In this document: positions 9,690-18,731 of the stretch, in pieces | How positions within the stretch are numbered: position 1 is the stretch's first letter | Layout of the letters: each line of letters starts with the position of its first letter | Assembly: GCA_041395165.1 (NCBI GenBank) | Contig: JAWLBA010000018.1 | Location: forward strand, 1-20,026 | From: JAIBCM01 sp041395165 | Lineage (GTDB): Bacteria > Verrucomicrobiota > Verrucomicrobiia > JADLBR01 > JAIBCM01 | Direction of reading: 5' to 3' | DNA: 20,026 bases | Made by a program: the position numbers and the translations under genes | The notes under the pieces: model-generated | The model's input: the letters and a program-made list of their open reading frames with translations, nothing else | What the model was told of the DNA's origin: nothing | Databases searched by the model: none

Positions 9690-10825
9690 CTTTGTGCCAA
9701 AGGAGCTACTCGCCTCTCCGAAGGGCCGGTGTATTGCGATAAAGGACGTATCAATCGATTGCTGGCTTGTTGCTCCAAAATATGAGCAGTCCATCCTGTA
9801 ATTCGGCTCATTACAAAAATCGGAGTAAACATATCAATATCGATATCCATTAAATAGTAAGCCGGACCAGTTGGAAAATCTAGGTTGGGATGAATTCCTT
9901 TTTGTTCCACCATCGTTTTTTCTAAAATATCCAACATGTCATGCCACTTTTTGACTCCCTTAATTTTAGCTAGCTTAAGTCCATATTGATTCATCGTTGG
10001 TGCACGCGAATCGCCTTTTTTATAAACGCGATGACCAAATCCCATCACTTTGCGTTTTTCTTTGAGAGCAGTTAACAACCATTCTTTAGCTTTTGCCGGT
10101 TCACCAATTTCCAAAAGCATATGCATCACAGCTTCATTCGCACCACCATGAAGCGGACCTTTTAATGAAGCAATTCCTGCCGTCACAGCACCATAAATAT
10201 CAGCTAAACTCGAAGTCACCACACGCGCAGTAAAGGTCGAAGCATTAAATCCATGCTCCGCGTAAAGCACCAAAGAAACATCAAACGCTTTGACCACTTC
10301 CGGTTCCGGTACTTTTCCAAAACAGACATGGAAAAAATTTTCAGCCATACTCAAATCTTCTCTAGGCGCAATAAAATCCTGGCCTTTACGATAACGATAA
10401 AACGCGCCAATCATCGTTGGGATTTTTGCGAGTAATTGAAACGAGCGCTCCCGATTGGTCGCCTCATCCGTTTTTTCCATATCCTCATCTTCCATTCCTA
10501 AAAAACTCACTGCCGTACGAATGGCATCCATCGGATGCGCTTTCTTTGGAAAACTTTGAATGACTCTTAAAAGTGTTGGACTAATCGAACGCAAACTTCT
10601 TTCTTTTTTCTGAAACGCGTCGAGTTGAGATTGATTGGGTAATTCACCATTCCACAACAAATAAGCCACTTCTTCAAAGGAACAATTTTCCGCTAAGTCT
10701 TGCACGGGATAGCCGTGATAAACCAAGGCATTAATGTCCGGCATGACTTTGGAAACTTTGGTTGTGTCAACAATGACACCTTCTAAACCACGTCTAATTT
10801 CAGGATTTGCTATAGTTGTGCTCAT
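9683..10825 (-). CDS. prpC: 2-methylcitrate synthase / citrate synthase
   Basis: This enzyme condenses propionyl-CoA (or acetyl-CoA) with oxaloacetate. The catalytic residues of the citrate-synthase fold are visible: H226 in KGPLHGGANEA, H265 in MGFGHRVYKKGDSRAP, and D316 in HPNLDFPTG. The size of 380 aa, the N-terminal RRGLEGVIVDTTKVSKV and YHGYPVQDLAENCSFEEVAYLLWNGELP fit the short type II bacterial group that contains PrpC. prpB and prpD on the same strand upstream favour the methylcitrate role, but it could also serve as the citrate synthase. There is no clear ribosome-binding site. A promoter candidate lies 25-55 nt upstream, so it can be transcribed apart from the nuclease gene before it. 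Confidence 0.9.
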   Translation of the reverse strand: MSTTIANPEIRRGLEGVIVDTTKVSKVMPDINALVYHGYPVQDLAENCSFEEVAYLLWNGELPNQSQLDAFQKKERSLRSISPTLLRVIQSFPKKAHPMDAIRTAVSFLGMEDEDMEKTDEATNRERSFQLLAKIPTMIGAFYRYRKGQDFIAPREDLSMAENFFHVCFGKVPEPEVVKAFDVSLVLYAEHGFNASTFTARVVTSSLADIYGAVTAGIASLKGPLHGGANEAVMHMLLEIGEPAKAKEWLLTALKEKRKVMGFGHRVYKKGDSRAPTMNQYGLKLAKIKGVKKWHDMLDILEKTMVEQKGIHPNLDFPTGPAYYLMDIDIDMFTPIFVMSRITGWTAHILEQQASNRLIRPLSQYTGPSERRVAPLAQRK

Positions 10826-10849
10826 AAATTTTATTTATTTTTTATCAAA

Positions 10850-10880
10850 ATGATATGAGCAATAGAAAGGTTTTTGTCAA
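10850..10880 (-). promoter_or_regulatory. Candidate prpC promoter
   Basis: On the minus strand a perfect TTGACA (10875-10880) is followed by TATCAT (10850-10855, five of six matches). The 19-nt spacing is longer than ideal. It sits in the 64-nt gap between the nuclease stop and prpC, giving a short AT-rich 5' leader. Confidence 0.45.
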
Positions 10881-10889
10881 ACTTATGTC

Positions 10890-12005
10890 TCACTCTAATA
10901 CTTGCTCTAAAAGTTCGGCTAGACGCCAACCGGCTTTATGTAGTTCGCCTTTAACCACGTTGCTTGCCCATTTATCATAGGATTTACCATCAGGCATTGA
11001 TTTTTCAATAGCTTCGCCTCTTGCTATCAACTCGCCTCCTTCCATCTGAGGTTTTATATGGGTAAACTGTAAGCGCTCATGCGCTTGAGACGCTACTGGA
11101 AGAATTTCATCAGCCCATTGCTGTGCCCAATCATTGACATTAGTTGACAGATTTAATTTCCAGTTTTTCGGTTCTTGAGATGCAAAATAATGCGCAACTT
11201 CTTTATCCGTCACAGTTGATGAATGTCCGATCGTCTTCTGTCGGATTTCTGTCCGAATCTGATCCAAGGCTAAGGTTACGGTTTGGCTATCCCAAAAGCT
11301 GTGTAAATTTCCCAATTGATGAATACGTTTTTTACCCACCATGGCGGTGTATTTAAAAGAAAGGCTATTACCACCCGCATCACTAATACCAACTGTGCCT
11401 TTATCAGGATTAACCGGTTGCCTATTGGTAATGTTGAAATATTCGGCACCCACATGCAGTGGTTGATGAATATCACCGACGTAATGCGCCAAAAGAACGA
11501 TGGCTACAGGTTTCGTAATCTTGCGCGCATTCTGTTCGCTTTCTTGGCCTTTTAAGACACGAACGCAATAGGTTATCATATGAACAATATCCCAAACCGA
11601 TCGGCCCGTTTTTCCATCAGCATATTTTCCAAAATCGAACACCGGCACATCTGTGTAATGAAACCAACAATGCGACGGTATAGCAGAATTATAATTTGTC
11701 GTCGGTGGATTCGCGCGCCAAAACTCACGCAGTTGTGCGTCTAACACTTTGTTGGAAGACACAGGTAAAGCCCGGGAGCTATCAGGACCATCCTTATCCC
11801 AATTCTTAATCGCGTCTGGCAAGCCAGCAGCCGTTGCCAACGAAACATCGCCTAACATTTGTCGAATTTTTTCCTCAACCGGTTTGCCTGAAAGCTTCTC
11901 GTCGGCGATTGCGCCAACTATTTCGTGACCCTGTAGCGCATACGAATAAGCCCGACTAACGCTAAATGTGGCCATCACTAGTAATAGGATGAACTTTTTT
12001 TTCAT
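10890..12005 (-). CDS. Secreted S1/P1-family nuclease
   Basis: This is a zinc-dependent endonuclease/3'-nucleotidase type that cuts single-stranded DNA and RNA to nucleotides. The signal peptide spans residues 1-21 (KKKFILLLVMATFSVSRA). The trinuclear zinc site is readable: H27 in QGHEIVG, D64 in GLPDAIK, H116 in WFHYTDVP, H174/D178/H184 in LLAHYVGDIHQPLH, and H235/D239 in LHSFWD. In nuclease P1 the mature N-terminus is Trp1, five residues before the first His. Here Tyr22 holds that place (YALQGH), so cleavage after Ser21 would expose a Tyr instead. The length of 371 aa is above fungal P1 (about 270 mature). It lies between prpB and prpC on the same strand, which suits nucleic-acid scavenging linked to pyrimidine and propionate use (inference). 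Confidence 0.88.
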   Translation of the reverse strand: MKKKFILLLVMATFSVSRAYSYALQGHEIVGAIADEKLSGKPVEEKIRQMLGDVSLATAAGLPDAIKNWDKDGPDSSRALPVSSNKVLDAQLREFWRANPPTTNYNSAIPSHCWFHYTDVPVFDFGKYADGKTGRSVWDIVHMITYCVRVLKGQESEQNARKITKPVAIVLLAHYVGDIHQPLHVGAEYFNITNRQPVNPDKGTVGISDAGGNSLSFKYTAMVGKKRIHQLGNLHSFWDSQTVTLALDQIRTEIRQKTIGHSSTVTDKEVAHYFASQEPKNWKLNLSTNVNDWAQQWADEILPVASQAHERLQFTHIKPQMEGGELIARGEAIEKSMPDGKSYDKWASNVVKGELHKAGWRLAELLEQVLE

Positions 12006-12121
12006 GTTAGCTTTAGACTTATTAACTCCTTAAGAAATTCATTGGCCAAACTACTTTCGAATCATGGATTGATCGAGTTTGTTTTGAATTTAAAGCCAAC
12101 AACATCGAGCACAGGCTTTGG

Positions 12122-13014
12122 TTAGACTTTAAAATTAAAAATCGACTGATCGAATTGATTATATTTTTCGTAATGTAAAATTTCGTAAAGCCGTTTGCGA
12201 TGCTGCATTTTTTCTAAAAGGTGCTCTTGCGTGCCCTCATCACGAATGCTCGCTAAACCATCTTCCACCGCTTTCATAGCCAAACGCAAACTGGTTACAG
12301 GATAAATCACAAGATTATAACCCAAGTTTTGCAACTGCTTTGTTGTTAATAAAGAGCTTTTGCCAAATTCCGTCATATTGGCTAGCAGCGGAACCGAAAC
12401 CGCTTGGCGAAATGCTTCAAACTCTTTTTCATTCTGTAGCGCTTCAGGAAAAATCATTTCTGCACCGGCATCGACGTAAGCTTTCGCCCGTCCGATTGCT
12501 GCTTCCAATCCTTCAGAAGCTCTTGCATCCGTTCGAGCAATAATTAAAAAATTCTTATCGCGCTTAGCGTCTGAAGCAGCTTTGACCTTTTTAATCATCG
12601 CTTCCGTTTCTACCAACGCTTTATTATCCAAATGACCGCATCGCTTCGGATTTTGTTGATCTTCCAAGTGACATCCACAAAGTCCCAAATCTTCCAATTC
12701 TTGAATCAGCGCGCAGCACTCATCGCTTCGCCAAAACCGGTATCAATATCAATAATCGCCGGCAGCTCAGTCGCACGCGCAATGGCTCGCCCACGTTGAG
12801 AAACTTCGGTCAACGTCGTTAATCCAATATCAGGAAATCCGAGATCATTGGCTAAAACCGCTCCAGAAATGTAAATACCATCAAATCCCTGTTGCTCGAT
12901 TAACATCGCCACCAAAGGCGAAAAAGCGCCAGGAAAACGTAAAAGCTTTCCAGACTTTAACGCCTGACGGAATTCCTGACGTTTTTGAGTGGCATTTTTT
13001 TTATTAAAAAGCAT
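12122..13014 (-). pseudogene. prpB: Methylisocitrate lyase PrpB, one frameshift
   Basis: PrpB splits 2-methylisocitrate into pyruvate and succinate, the last step of the methylcitrate cycle. The N-terminal part (13014-12708) has FPGAFSPLVAMLIEQQGFDGIYISG and the Mg-binding DIDTGFG (residues 89-95), then hits TGA after SAAR. The other frame continues LIQELEDLGLCGCHLEDQ and the catalytic NPKRCGH (Cys codon 12638-12640) to a normal C-terminus. One missing base near 12708-12713 (CGCGCTG) explains the break; restored length is about 297 aa. All key residues are present, so the gene is either fine in the cell and mis-sequenced, or freshly broken. The ATG at 13014 is preferred; an in-frame TTG at 13029 lies within the neighbouring inverted repeat. 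Confidence 0.88.
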
Positions 13015-13022
13015 AAGTTTTT

Positions 13023-13052
13023 CCCGCAAAACACGCGAAAAGACGCGAAAAA
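13023..13052. repeat. Inverted repeat, left end of GxxExxY cassette
   Basis: The plus strand reads CCCGCAAAACACGCGAAAAG then ACGCGAAAAA. It is nearly the reverse complement of 13389-13416, with about 24 of 28 positions matching by eye. The two copies flank the GxxExxY gene remnant. The left copy lies 8 bp upstream of the prpB ATG. Confidence 0.6.
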
Positions 13053-13389
13053 TTAAAGAAAAATTGGCTCATTCTTAACTCTTTTGGAATTGGCGATTCG
13101 TTCATATTCGAGTTTTGGATAATGACCGAAGTTAATAAGCAATCCAAGCTTAAATCCTGTTGCATTTAAATAATTAAGCATTTGCGCTCGATGCTCATCT
13201 ACTAATTTTGAAGCTGTTTTGATTTCTACAATAATCTTCCCAAAGCAAATAAAATCAGGAAAATATTTTTGTTGAAGCGTCTGATCCCGATAAGTAAGAA
13301 CAACCTTTATCTTTATAAACCGAAAAACAAGCACCAATAATTGCGTAGCACTCTTCCTTAAAAATTAGTTCTTCTTCTTTATTTCCCAT
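13053..13389 (-). pseudogene. GxxExxY protein gene remnant (internal deletion)
   Basis: From an ATG at 13389 the frame gives 30 codons typical of GxxExxY proteins (MGNKEEELIFKEECYAIIGA, then CFSVYKDKGC). Near 13300 it jumps to another frame continuing VVLTYRDQTLQQKYFPDFICFGKIIVEIK to KLEYERI and the stop at 13053. The expected middle, which includes the name-giving G-x-x-E-x-x-Y and about 25-28 codons, is missing, and the loss is not a multiple of three. The remaining PDF...VEIK core resembles PD-(D/E)XK nuclease-type folds, and this family is widespread in PVC bacteria; its function is unknown. The fragment readable from about 13337 is not a plausible intact gene. It sits between prpD and prpB inside inverted repeats, as a late insertion would. 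Confidence 0.8.
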
Positions 13390-13416
13390 TTTAGCGTTTT
13401 TAGCGTGTTTCGCGGG
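13389..13416. repeat. Inverted repeat, right end of GxxExxY cassette
   Basis: TTTTAGCGTTTTTAGCGTG then TTTCGCGGG on the plus strand. Its reverse complement (CCCGCGAAACACGCTAAAAA then CGCTAAAA) closely matches the left copy at 13023-13052. It overlaps the GxxExxY ATG and ends 1 bp before the prpD stop codon region. Confidence 0.6.
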
Positions 13417-13417
13417 C

Positions 13418-14926
13418 TTAAAAAATTCCTCGATTATCTCGTTTATGATTTTCCAACTTCGCTAAATCCACTTGAACATTTAATTGTCCCAACTCTTCGG
13501 CTTTTAAATTTGGCAGACGTTGCACAGTTTCTAAAAAGCGTTCGCTCTCGGCAGAAGTCAAAATTTCTTCGGTCAACGTCTTAAATTTCTTAATATAATC
13601 GGGTCGCGCGAAAGGTTTGGCTCCTAAAGGATTCGCATTAGCCACGGCCAATTCATCAACAACTTTATCACCATTTTTCAATAAAATTTCGACTCGTGCA
13701 CCAAAGGCTTTTTCCTTGGGATCATGCGTGTGATAACGACGCGTCCATTCCGGATCTTCCACCGTTTCAATTTTATGCCACAACTCGACCGTTTCGGGAT
13801 GACGTACCATCTCGGGAGCATAACTTTTCACGTGATGCCATTCTCCCGTGCGCAATGCCACAGCAAAAATATACATAATGCTATGATCCAACGTTTCGCG
13901 CGTCGCATTAGGATCCATTTTTTGCGGATCCTGAGCGCCCGTGCCGATTACGTAATGGGTATGATGACTGGTATGCAAAACAATTTTCTGAATCTCTTTT
14001 AAGTTCGGCAACTTTTGACGAAGTTTAAACGCCAGATCAATGAGCGCTTGCGCTTGATATTCCGCGGAATGTTCTTTGGTGTAAGAATCTAAAATAGCAC
14101 GCTGCCCCTCACCTATTTCCGGTAAAGGCACACGATAAGTCGATTTATCACCGCCTAGCATATAAGCAATCACACTATCTTCCCCTTCATAAATCGGCGA
14201 AGGACTTTTTTCACCACGCATCGCACGATCTACCGCTTCCACTGCCAATTTCCCGGCATGCGAAGGGGCATAAGCTTTCCAACTCGAAATTTCACCTTTA
14301 CGCGATTGTCGTGTCGAAAAACCCACATGTACCGCTTGTTGCACCGCTTGATAAACCACATCCGTGTTTAAATCCAAAAGTGCACCAATTCCAGCGGCTG
14401 CTGAAGGACACAAGTGAGCAATGTGATCTTTTTTATATTGATGCAAGCAGATCGCTTTTACTAAATTGATTTGAATTTCGTAACCTACCACAATCCCACG
14501 CACCAAATCTGCGCCACTACGCCGGCATTGTTGTGCCACGGCTAAAATGGGAGGGATATTATCACCCGGATGCGAATAATCTGCAGCCAAAAAAGTGTCA
14601 TGCATATCGAGTTCGCGCACAGCCGTCCCATTCGCCCAAGCGGCCCATTCCGCATCAAATCGTTGTTCATTCGGCATACCAAAAACCGTCGCTCCTTTTT
14701 CGCGAGGATGCGCAATCGCCTGACTACGCGCATTCGCTACGGGTTTGCGATTAATGGCCGCGATCGCTACCGACGCATTGTCAATAATCCGATTAATCAC
14801 CATATCAACCACCGCCGGATCTAACGGTGTTTTATCCGTTGCTACCTGAGCTATTTTCCAAGCAAGTTGTTGATCTTTAGAAAGAGGAACTTTTGAAGGG
14901 TAAACTTTAACATCGTGTAAAATCAT
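13418..14926 (-). CDS. prpD: 2-methylcitrate dehydratase PrpD
   Basis: This MmgE/PrpD-family cytoplasmic enzyme dehydrates 2-methylcitrate to 2-methyl-cis-aconitate (and may hydrate it on). Family blocks are DMHDTFLAADYSHPGDNIPPILA (from 107), RGIVVGYEIQ (143-152), HLCPSAAAGIGALL, WKAYAPSHAGKLAVEAVDRA, and the C-terminal LDHSIMYIFAVAL region. The length of 502 aa is in the range of the family (480-505). It is intact, unlike its neighbours prpB and the permease. The ATG start is preceded by CAGG-like sequence only. It lies 77 nt downstream of the permease gene and is probably in the same transcript. Confidence 0.93.
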   Translation of the reverse strand: MILHDVKVYPSKVPLSKDQQLAWKIAQVATDKTPLDPAVVDMVINRIIDNASVAIAAINRKPVANARSQAIAHPREKGATVFGMPNEQRFDAEWAAWANGTAVRELDMHDTFLAADYSHPGDNIPPILAVAQQCRRSGADLVRGIVVGYEIQINLVKAICLHQYKKDHIAHLCPSAAAGIGALLDLNTDVVYQAVQQAVHVGFSTRQSRKGEISSWKAYAPSHAGKLAVEAVDRAMRGEKSPSPIYEGEDSVIAYMLGGDKSTYRVPLPEIGEGQRAILDSYTKEHSAEYQAQALIDLAFKLRQKLPNLKEIQKIVLHTSHHTHYVIGTGAQDPQKMDPNATRETLDHSIMYIFAVALRTGEWHHVKSYAPEMVRHPETVELWHKIETVEDPEWTRRYHTHDPKEKAFGARVEILLKNGDKVVDELAVANANPLGAKPFARPDYIKKFKTLTEEILTSAESERFLETVQRLPNLKAEELGQLNVQVDLAKLENHKRDNRGIF

Positions 14927-15003
14927 AGCCTGACTTTCTACAAGGCTTTTCAGAATTCTTCCAGTGAATAGTTATGACCTACTTCTCCACTCGGAGAGAA
15001 AAG

Positions 15004-16528
15004 TCACACATCGGCAGAAGCTAAAGAATCTAATGTGCTAGCTCCATTATTTTGCTGCGAAAATAATTTCATCCCACCCCAATAAACTACAAAAGCAATC
15101 GCAAATCCAACAAACCAAGCATAATCATAAAGCCCAACTAACCACGCAGGAAATTCGGAAGCGGCTTTAAGTTTCACCTGCACCAAAAACCCTGGCACAC
15201 TGGGAATCACTCCCAACATTAAAGCAATCATACCAATCAAATTAAAACCGCGTGTTGCTGAATAAATGCCATTCTCTCGATAAAGCTCCGCAAGATTCAA
15301 GTGTCGACGTCGCACCACAAAATAATCCGCAATCAAAATACCGCCAATCGGACCCAGCAAAGCGCTGTAACCCACGAGCCATAGAAAAATATAACCATTC
15401 GGATCAGCCACCAATTTCCATGGCATGATTAAAATTCCAACAATTCCAGTAATCGTTCCTCCAATACGAAATGAAATATATCGAGGAGCCAAATGCGCAA
15501 AATCATTGGCAGGACTCACCACATTAGCAGCAATATTTGTCGCCAAAGTGGCAATACATAAAGAAAGCATGGCTACTACCAACACCACGGGATTAGTAAA
15601 ACGCGTTAACACATCCACCGGATCCCAAATCGCTTGACCGTAAATAATTGTCGTCGTTGCGAAGTAACCGCCACCCCAATGAAAGAATAAAGCGCCATCG
15701 TTGCTGGCAAGCCTAACGTTTGACCAATGACTTGATCGCGTTGCGATTTAGCATAACGCGAAAAATCAGGAATATTCAAAGAAAGTGTGGCCCAAAACCC
15801 AATCATTCCCGTAAGCGCAGGAAAAAGAAAATCCAAAATTGCCCGGCTTTCGGCTGTCCCGGATCAAACACAGAAGGTTGCGAAAGCATGGGCCCAAAAC
15901 CGCCAGCATTTTTGTAAGCCCACCATAACAATAGCAATCCAAGAACAATGAGCAGAGGCGCTTTAATATTGAGCAGCCAACGAATACAATTGATTCCTTT
16001 ATAAATCACCCACATGTTGATACCCCAAAAAAATAAAAAACAAAAAAGTTGGGGCAAACTAATGCCAAGAAAACCGATAGGCGCAGCAGCAACAAGTGAC
16101 GGCTCAAAAACGCCAAGAATTTTATAAATAGCCGCTCCCCCGATCCACGTCTGAATCCCAAACCATCCACACGCCACAAACGCGCGTAGCAACGCAGGAA
16201 TATTCGCGCCCACTGTGCCAAACGCCGGACGACAGTAAACCGGAAACGGAATACCATATTTCGTGCCCGCATGAGCATTGAGCACCATCGGAATCAGCAC
16301 AATCAAATTACCAAGAAAAATAGTAAAAATCGCTTGCCACCAATTCATACCACTTCCGATCAATGACGAAGCCAACATATAAGTCGGAATACAAGCTGAC
16401 ATCGAAATCCATAATGCAGCGAAACTTCCCACATGCCATTTGCGCTCTGCCGGCGAAACCGGTGCTAAATCTTTGTTGTAAAGACGGCTTTCAATGATTG
16501 CCTCTGAAAAAGCTTCCATGTTTTTCAT
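15004..16528 (-). pseudogene. NCS1-family nucleobase/hydantoin permease, two frameshifts
   Basis: This is a 12-helix sodium- or proton-coupled importer of the NCS1 group (Mhp1, PucI, cytosine/uracil/allantoin permeases). The N-terminal SRLYNKDLAPVSPAERKW, ALWISMSACIPTYMLASSLI, GMNWWQAI, LNAHAGTKYGIPFPV and WFGIQTWIGG are family hallmarks. Two 1-nt losses break the frame. Near 15836-15840, QFW should lead into DFLFPALTGMIGFWATLSLN; near 15660, AVTS should lead into ATTTIIYGQAIWDPVDVLTR. With both repaired the protein is about 508 aa and complete. It starts 5 nt after the 730-aa gene and precedes prpD. The upstream dihydropyrimidinase suggests uracil, thymine, dihydropyrimidine or hydantoin as substrate; sequence alone cannot decide. 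Confidence 0.87.
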
Positions 16529-16533
16529 TTTAA

Positions 16534-18726
16534 TTACCTTTTAAGAACATATTTTTCTTTTTCATCTTCCTCTTCTTCCTGCTCTTTTTTCTGAGGAAGA
16601 TCTTCCACTGGGTCCAACTTACTTAGAATTCCTTGAAAAACTTTTTCAATATTAGCTGCTCTTTTTTGAATCGCCCCTTTTAAGCCATTGTCATTGAATT
16701 CCTTTACTATTTCATCTTTTACAGCAACTAACGTATCCATGCCCGGAGGATTTTTCACAAATAATTCAATCTTATCTGATACATTACCCTTTGAAATAAA
16801 CTCAGCAGCAGCATTTGTCATTTTAATCGGGGCTTCCATGACTTGAACCATCTGTCCTAAGACTGGAATCGTTTCGACAACTTCCCTTCCATCCTCTAAC
16901 CATTCCTTATGTAATTCGCGAGATTGCTTGATTAACTCATTATACTCAGGGTCTCCCGGAGATAGTTTATCTAATTTTTCGTTAATTTCTTTAGCCCGTG
17001 CCTCTTGCTCGTCTATATAATCAGAAATGATATCTCCTATTGTCAGGCTCGTATTAGCAACATCAATGACCTCAGAAACAATCGTTCCTTCTCCCGGTAC
17101 AACTCCAGCCCCGACACTTGCAGCTAGTAAATCATTGCTTCTTTCAGCACGCGACAATGCAACTTGCATTTTTTCATACTCTGGCGTGCCCGATTGAAGT
17201 TTAGCTAGCTCCTTCCTCAGGTGAATGACCTCTTCACAAGATTCTTTTAATTGACTTACACTTAAAGCCATCCCAACACCCAAAGGCACTTTACCTACTA
17301 GACGTTTAATGATTCCATTTTCAACTGCCTTTTCGATTTGTTTTGCAAGACTTTTCGCACCCACCTGCAAAGCCTTTTGCTTAGCAATATCGGTTGTAGT
17401 ATTGACAGCTCCTTCGATATCTCCCGTAAAAGCTTGCACAGCCATAGCTACACCTTGTGAAGCTTGGTTGGTTCGACTTACAACGGTATGAGTCTTATCA
17501 ATAGTATGAGATGTTGGTTCTGTTGCATTTGAAGAATGTTGTGGCTGCGATTGAGTTTTATTGTTTGATGCTTCTGCATCAACCGGACTATTAATCGACG
17601 AATCAGAAGACTGTATGGGAGTTTGAGGAACATGATCCAAAGTGGCATGATCCACAGAATTTGGCATACTCCTACTGTGACCGGCCGAAGCTATAGCAGC
17701 TTCTACATCAACTGAGTTTTGAGATGGAGTCTTATCTATAGGTAATGTTCCTACTTTCGTCTTTCCCAAGATTTCAGGTGGCTGATTTGCTGCTTCTGCA
17801 TCAACCGGACTACTAATGGATGAATTGGAAGAGCGTATGGGAGTTTGAGGAACATGATCAAAGGTGGCCTGATCCACAGAATTTGGCATATTCCTACTGT
17901 GACTGGCCAAAGCAGCTTCTACATCAATTGATCTTTGAGATCGAATCTTATCTATAGGCAACGTTCCTAATTTTATCTTTTCCAATATTTCAGATGGTTG
18001 ATTTGCTAAAATTTCATGAAAATGTTTTATTGGACCATATTCTACGATACCCAGGTCGCCAGGCTTTAAACGAGTCCCTTCCGTTACATGAAGATGGTTA
18101 GGAGTTAATTTAATATCAGCTACTTCTGCTGCTGATAAAGTTGAATATTCGTTAACCAATAAACGACCTTCTGGAGGTTTTGGCTCAATTTTTTTCGCAT
18201 TTTTATCAAATTTTTTAAGATTTGAAGTATTGAGAGCGACCACTTCATTAGGTTTAGGAGTAATCACCCGCCCTGTTTTTTCAAAAACTCCATACCCCTC
18301 TAATGTTCGCGCCCCATCAATAAAAAGCTGTTCTCCACCACCAGCTCCGAACTGTTTATTTTCAGTACTGATTCCTTGAGCAGCGCGAAAGCGATATTTG
18401 ACTTCGTATTCTACAAGATGCGGTTTATATTGATAAAGATTATTGTCGTAATCGAGTTTGGGACCAATTTGCAAACGCTCATTCAATCTTCGATAAGCAT
18501 CTGGACGCTCCTCTTTTACATCCGCCAAATAACGCTTAAATTCATCTTCCGTAAAAAAATAATCTCCACCCACCAAGTGTCCATGATTATCAACATACTG
18601 TAGGGAATAAATTTTTGTCCCCTGCGGCACCACGGTATTCGCCATGAGATCTTGCTTGGGATAGCGAGGTTGATTAGGACCTTGCCATCCACGCGCAATT
18701 TCATCTGGAGTAGGTTCTGGTGGCAT
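16534..18726 (-). CDS. 730-aa protein with TNT/ART-toxin-like N-terminus
   Basis: No full-length family is recognised. Residues about 30-150 resemble TNT-type NAD glycohydrolases or related ADP-ribosyl toxins: VVPQGTKIYSLQY (32-44), GDYFFTEDEF, EYEVKYRFRAAQG (106-118), then FGAGGGEQLFIDG (126-138), whose GGGxQ fits the motif holding the catalytic Gln of TNT. Residues 242-387 are two tandem copies of a 72-74-aa Ser/Pro-rich unit. Residues 425-705 are helical with Gly-rich hydrophobic stretches (RLVGKVPLGVGMALSVSQL; LLAASVGAGVVPGEG) and a duplicated motif L-x-K-L-x2-G-[TD]-P-E-Y (507-517, 585-595). The C-terminus is highly acidic then basic. No signal peptide is visible. It follows a 109-aa gene by 5 nt. 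A toxin or effector is likely but unproven; the toxin domain at the N-terminus is atypical for polymorphic toxins. Confidence 0.6.
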   Translation of the reverse strand: MPPEPTPDEIARGWQGPNQPRYPKQDLMANTVVPQGTKIYSLQYVDNHGHLVGGDYFFTEDEFKRYLADVKEERPDAYRRLNERLQIGPKLDYDNNLYQYKPHLVEYEVKYRFRAAQGISTENKQFGAGGGEQLFIDGARTLEGYGVFEKTGRVITPKPNEVVALNTSNLKKFDKNAKKIEPKPPEGRLLVNEYSTLSAAEVADIKLTPNHLHVTEGTRLKPGDLGIVEYGPIKHFHEILANQPSEILEKIKLGTLPIDKIRSQRSIDVEAALASHSRNMPNSVDQATFDHVPQTPIRSSNSSISSPVDAEAANQPPEILGKTKVGTLPIDKTPSQNSVDVEAAIASAGHSRSMPNSVDHATLDHVPQTPIQSSDSSINSPVDAEASNNKTQSQPQHSSNATEPTSHTIDKTHTVVSRTNQASQGVAMAVQAFTGDIEGAVNTTTDIAKQKALQVGAKSLAKQIEKAVENGIIKRLVGKVPLGVGMALSVSQLKESCEEVIHLRKELAKLQSGTPEYEKMQVALSRAERSNDLLAASVGAGVVPGEGTIVSEVIDVANTSLTIGDIISDYIDEQEARAKEINEKLDKLSPGDPEYNELIKQSRELHKEWLEDGREVVETIPVLGQMVQVMEAPIKMTNAAAEFISKGNVSDKIELFVKNPPGMDTLVAVKDEIVKEFNDNGLKGAIQKRAANIEKVFQGILSKLDPVEDLPQKKEQEEEEDEKEKYVLKR
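17566..17787 (-). repeat. Tandem coding repeat, copy 2 (74 aa)
   Basis: This encodes residues 314-387 of the 730-aa protein, from NQPPEILGKTKVGTLPIDK to SSINSPVDAEAS. It matches copy 1 at most positions in protein and DNA, with a 2-codon insertion (AG in IASAGHSRS). Confidence 0.9.
17788..18003 (-). repeat. Tandem coding repeat, copy 1 (72 aa)
   Basis: This encodes residues 242-313, from NQPSEILEKIKLGTLPIDK to SSISSPVDAEAA. Shared blocks with copy 2 include GTLPIDK, MPNSVD, DHVPQTPI and SPVDAEA. The unit is polar, rich in Ser, Pro and Asn, and probably a flexible linker. Confidence 0.9.
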
Positions 18727-18731
18727 AATCT

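Noticed and set aside
13053..13337. 94-aa open frame as an intact small gene
   Set aside because: Its first residues come from the wrong frame, and an obvious GxxExxY N-terminus lies upstream in a different frame from 13389, so it is a remnant.
14987..15000. TCTCC-ACTC-GGAGA hairpin just after the permease stop as a terminator
   Set aside because: The stem is only 5 bp and no T-run follows on the minus strand.
16534..17450. C-terminal half of the 730-aa protein as a colicin-like pore former
   Set aside because: The hydrophobic stretches are short and Gly-rich and do not form a clear helical hairpin like that of pore-forming colicins; evidence is too weak.
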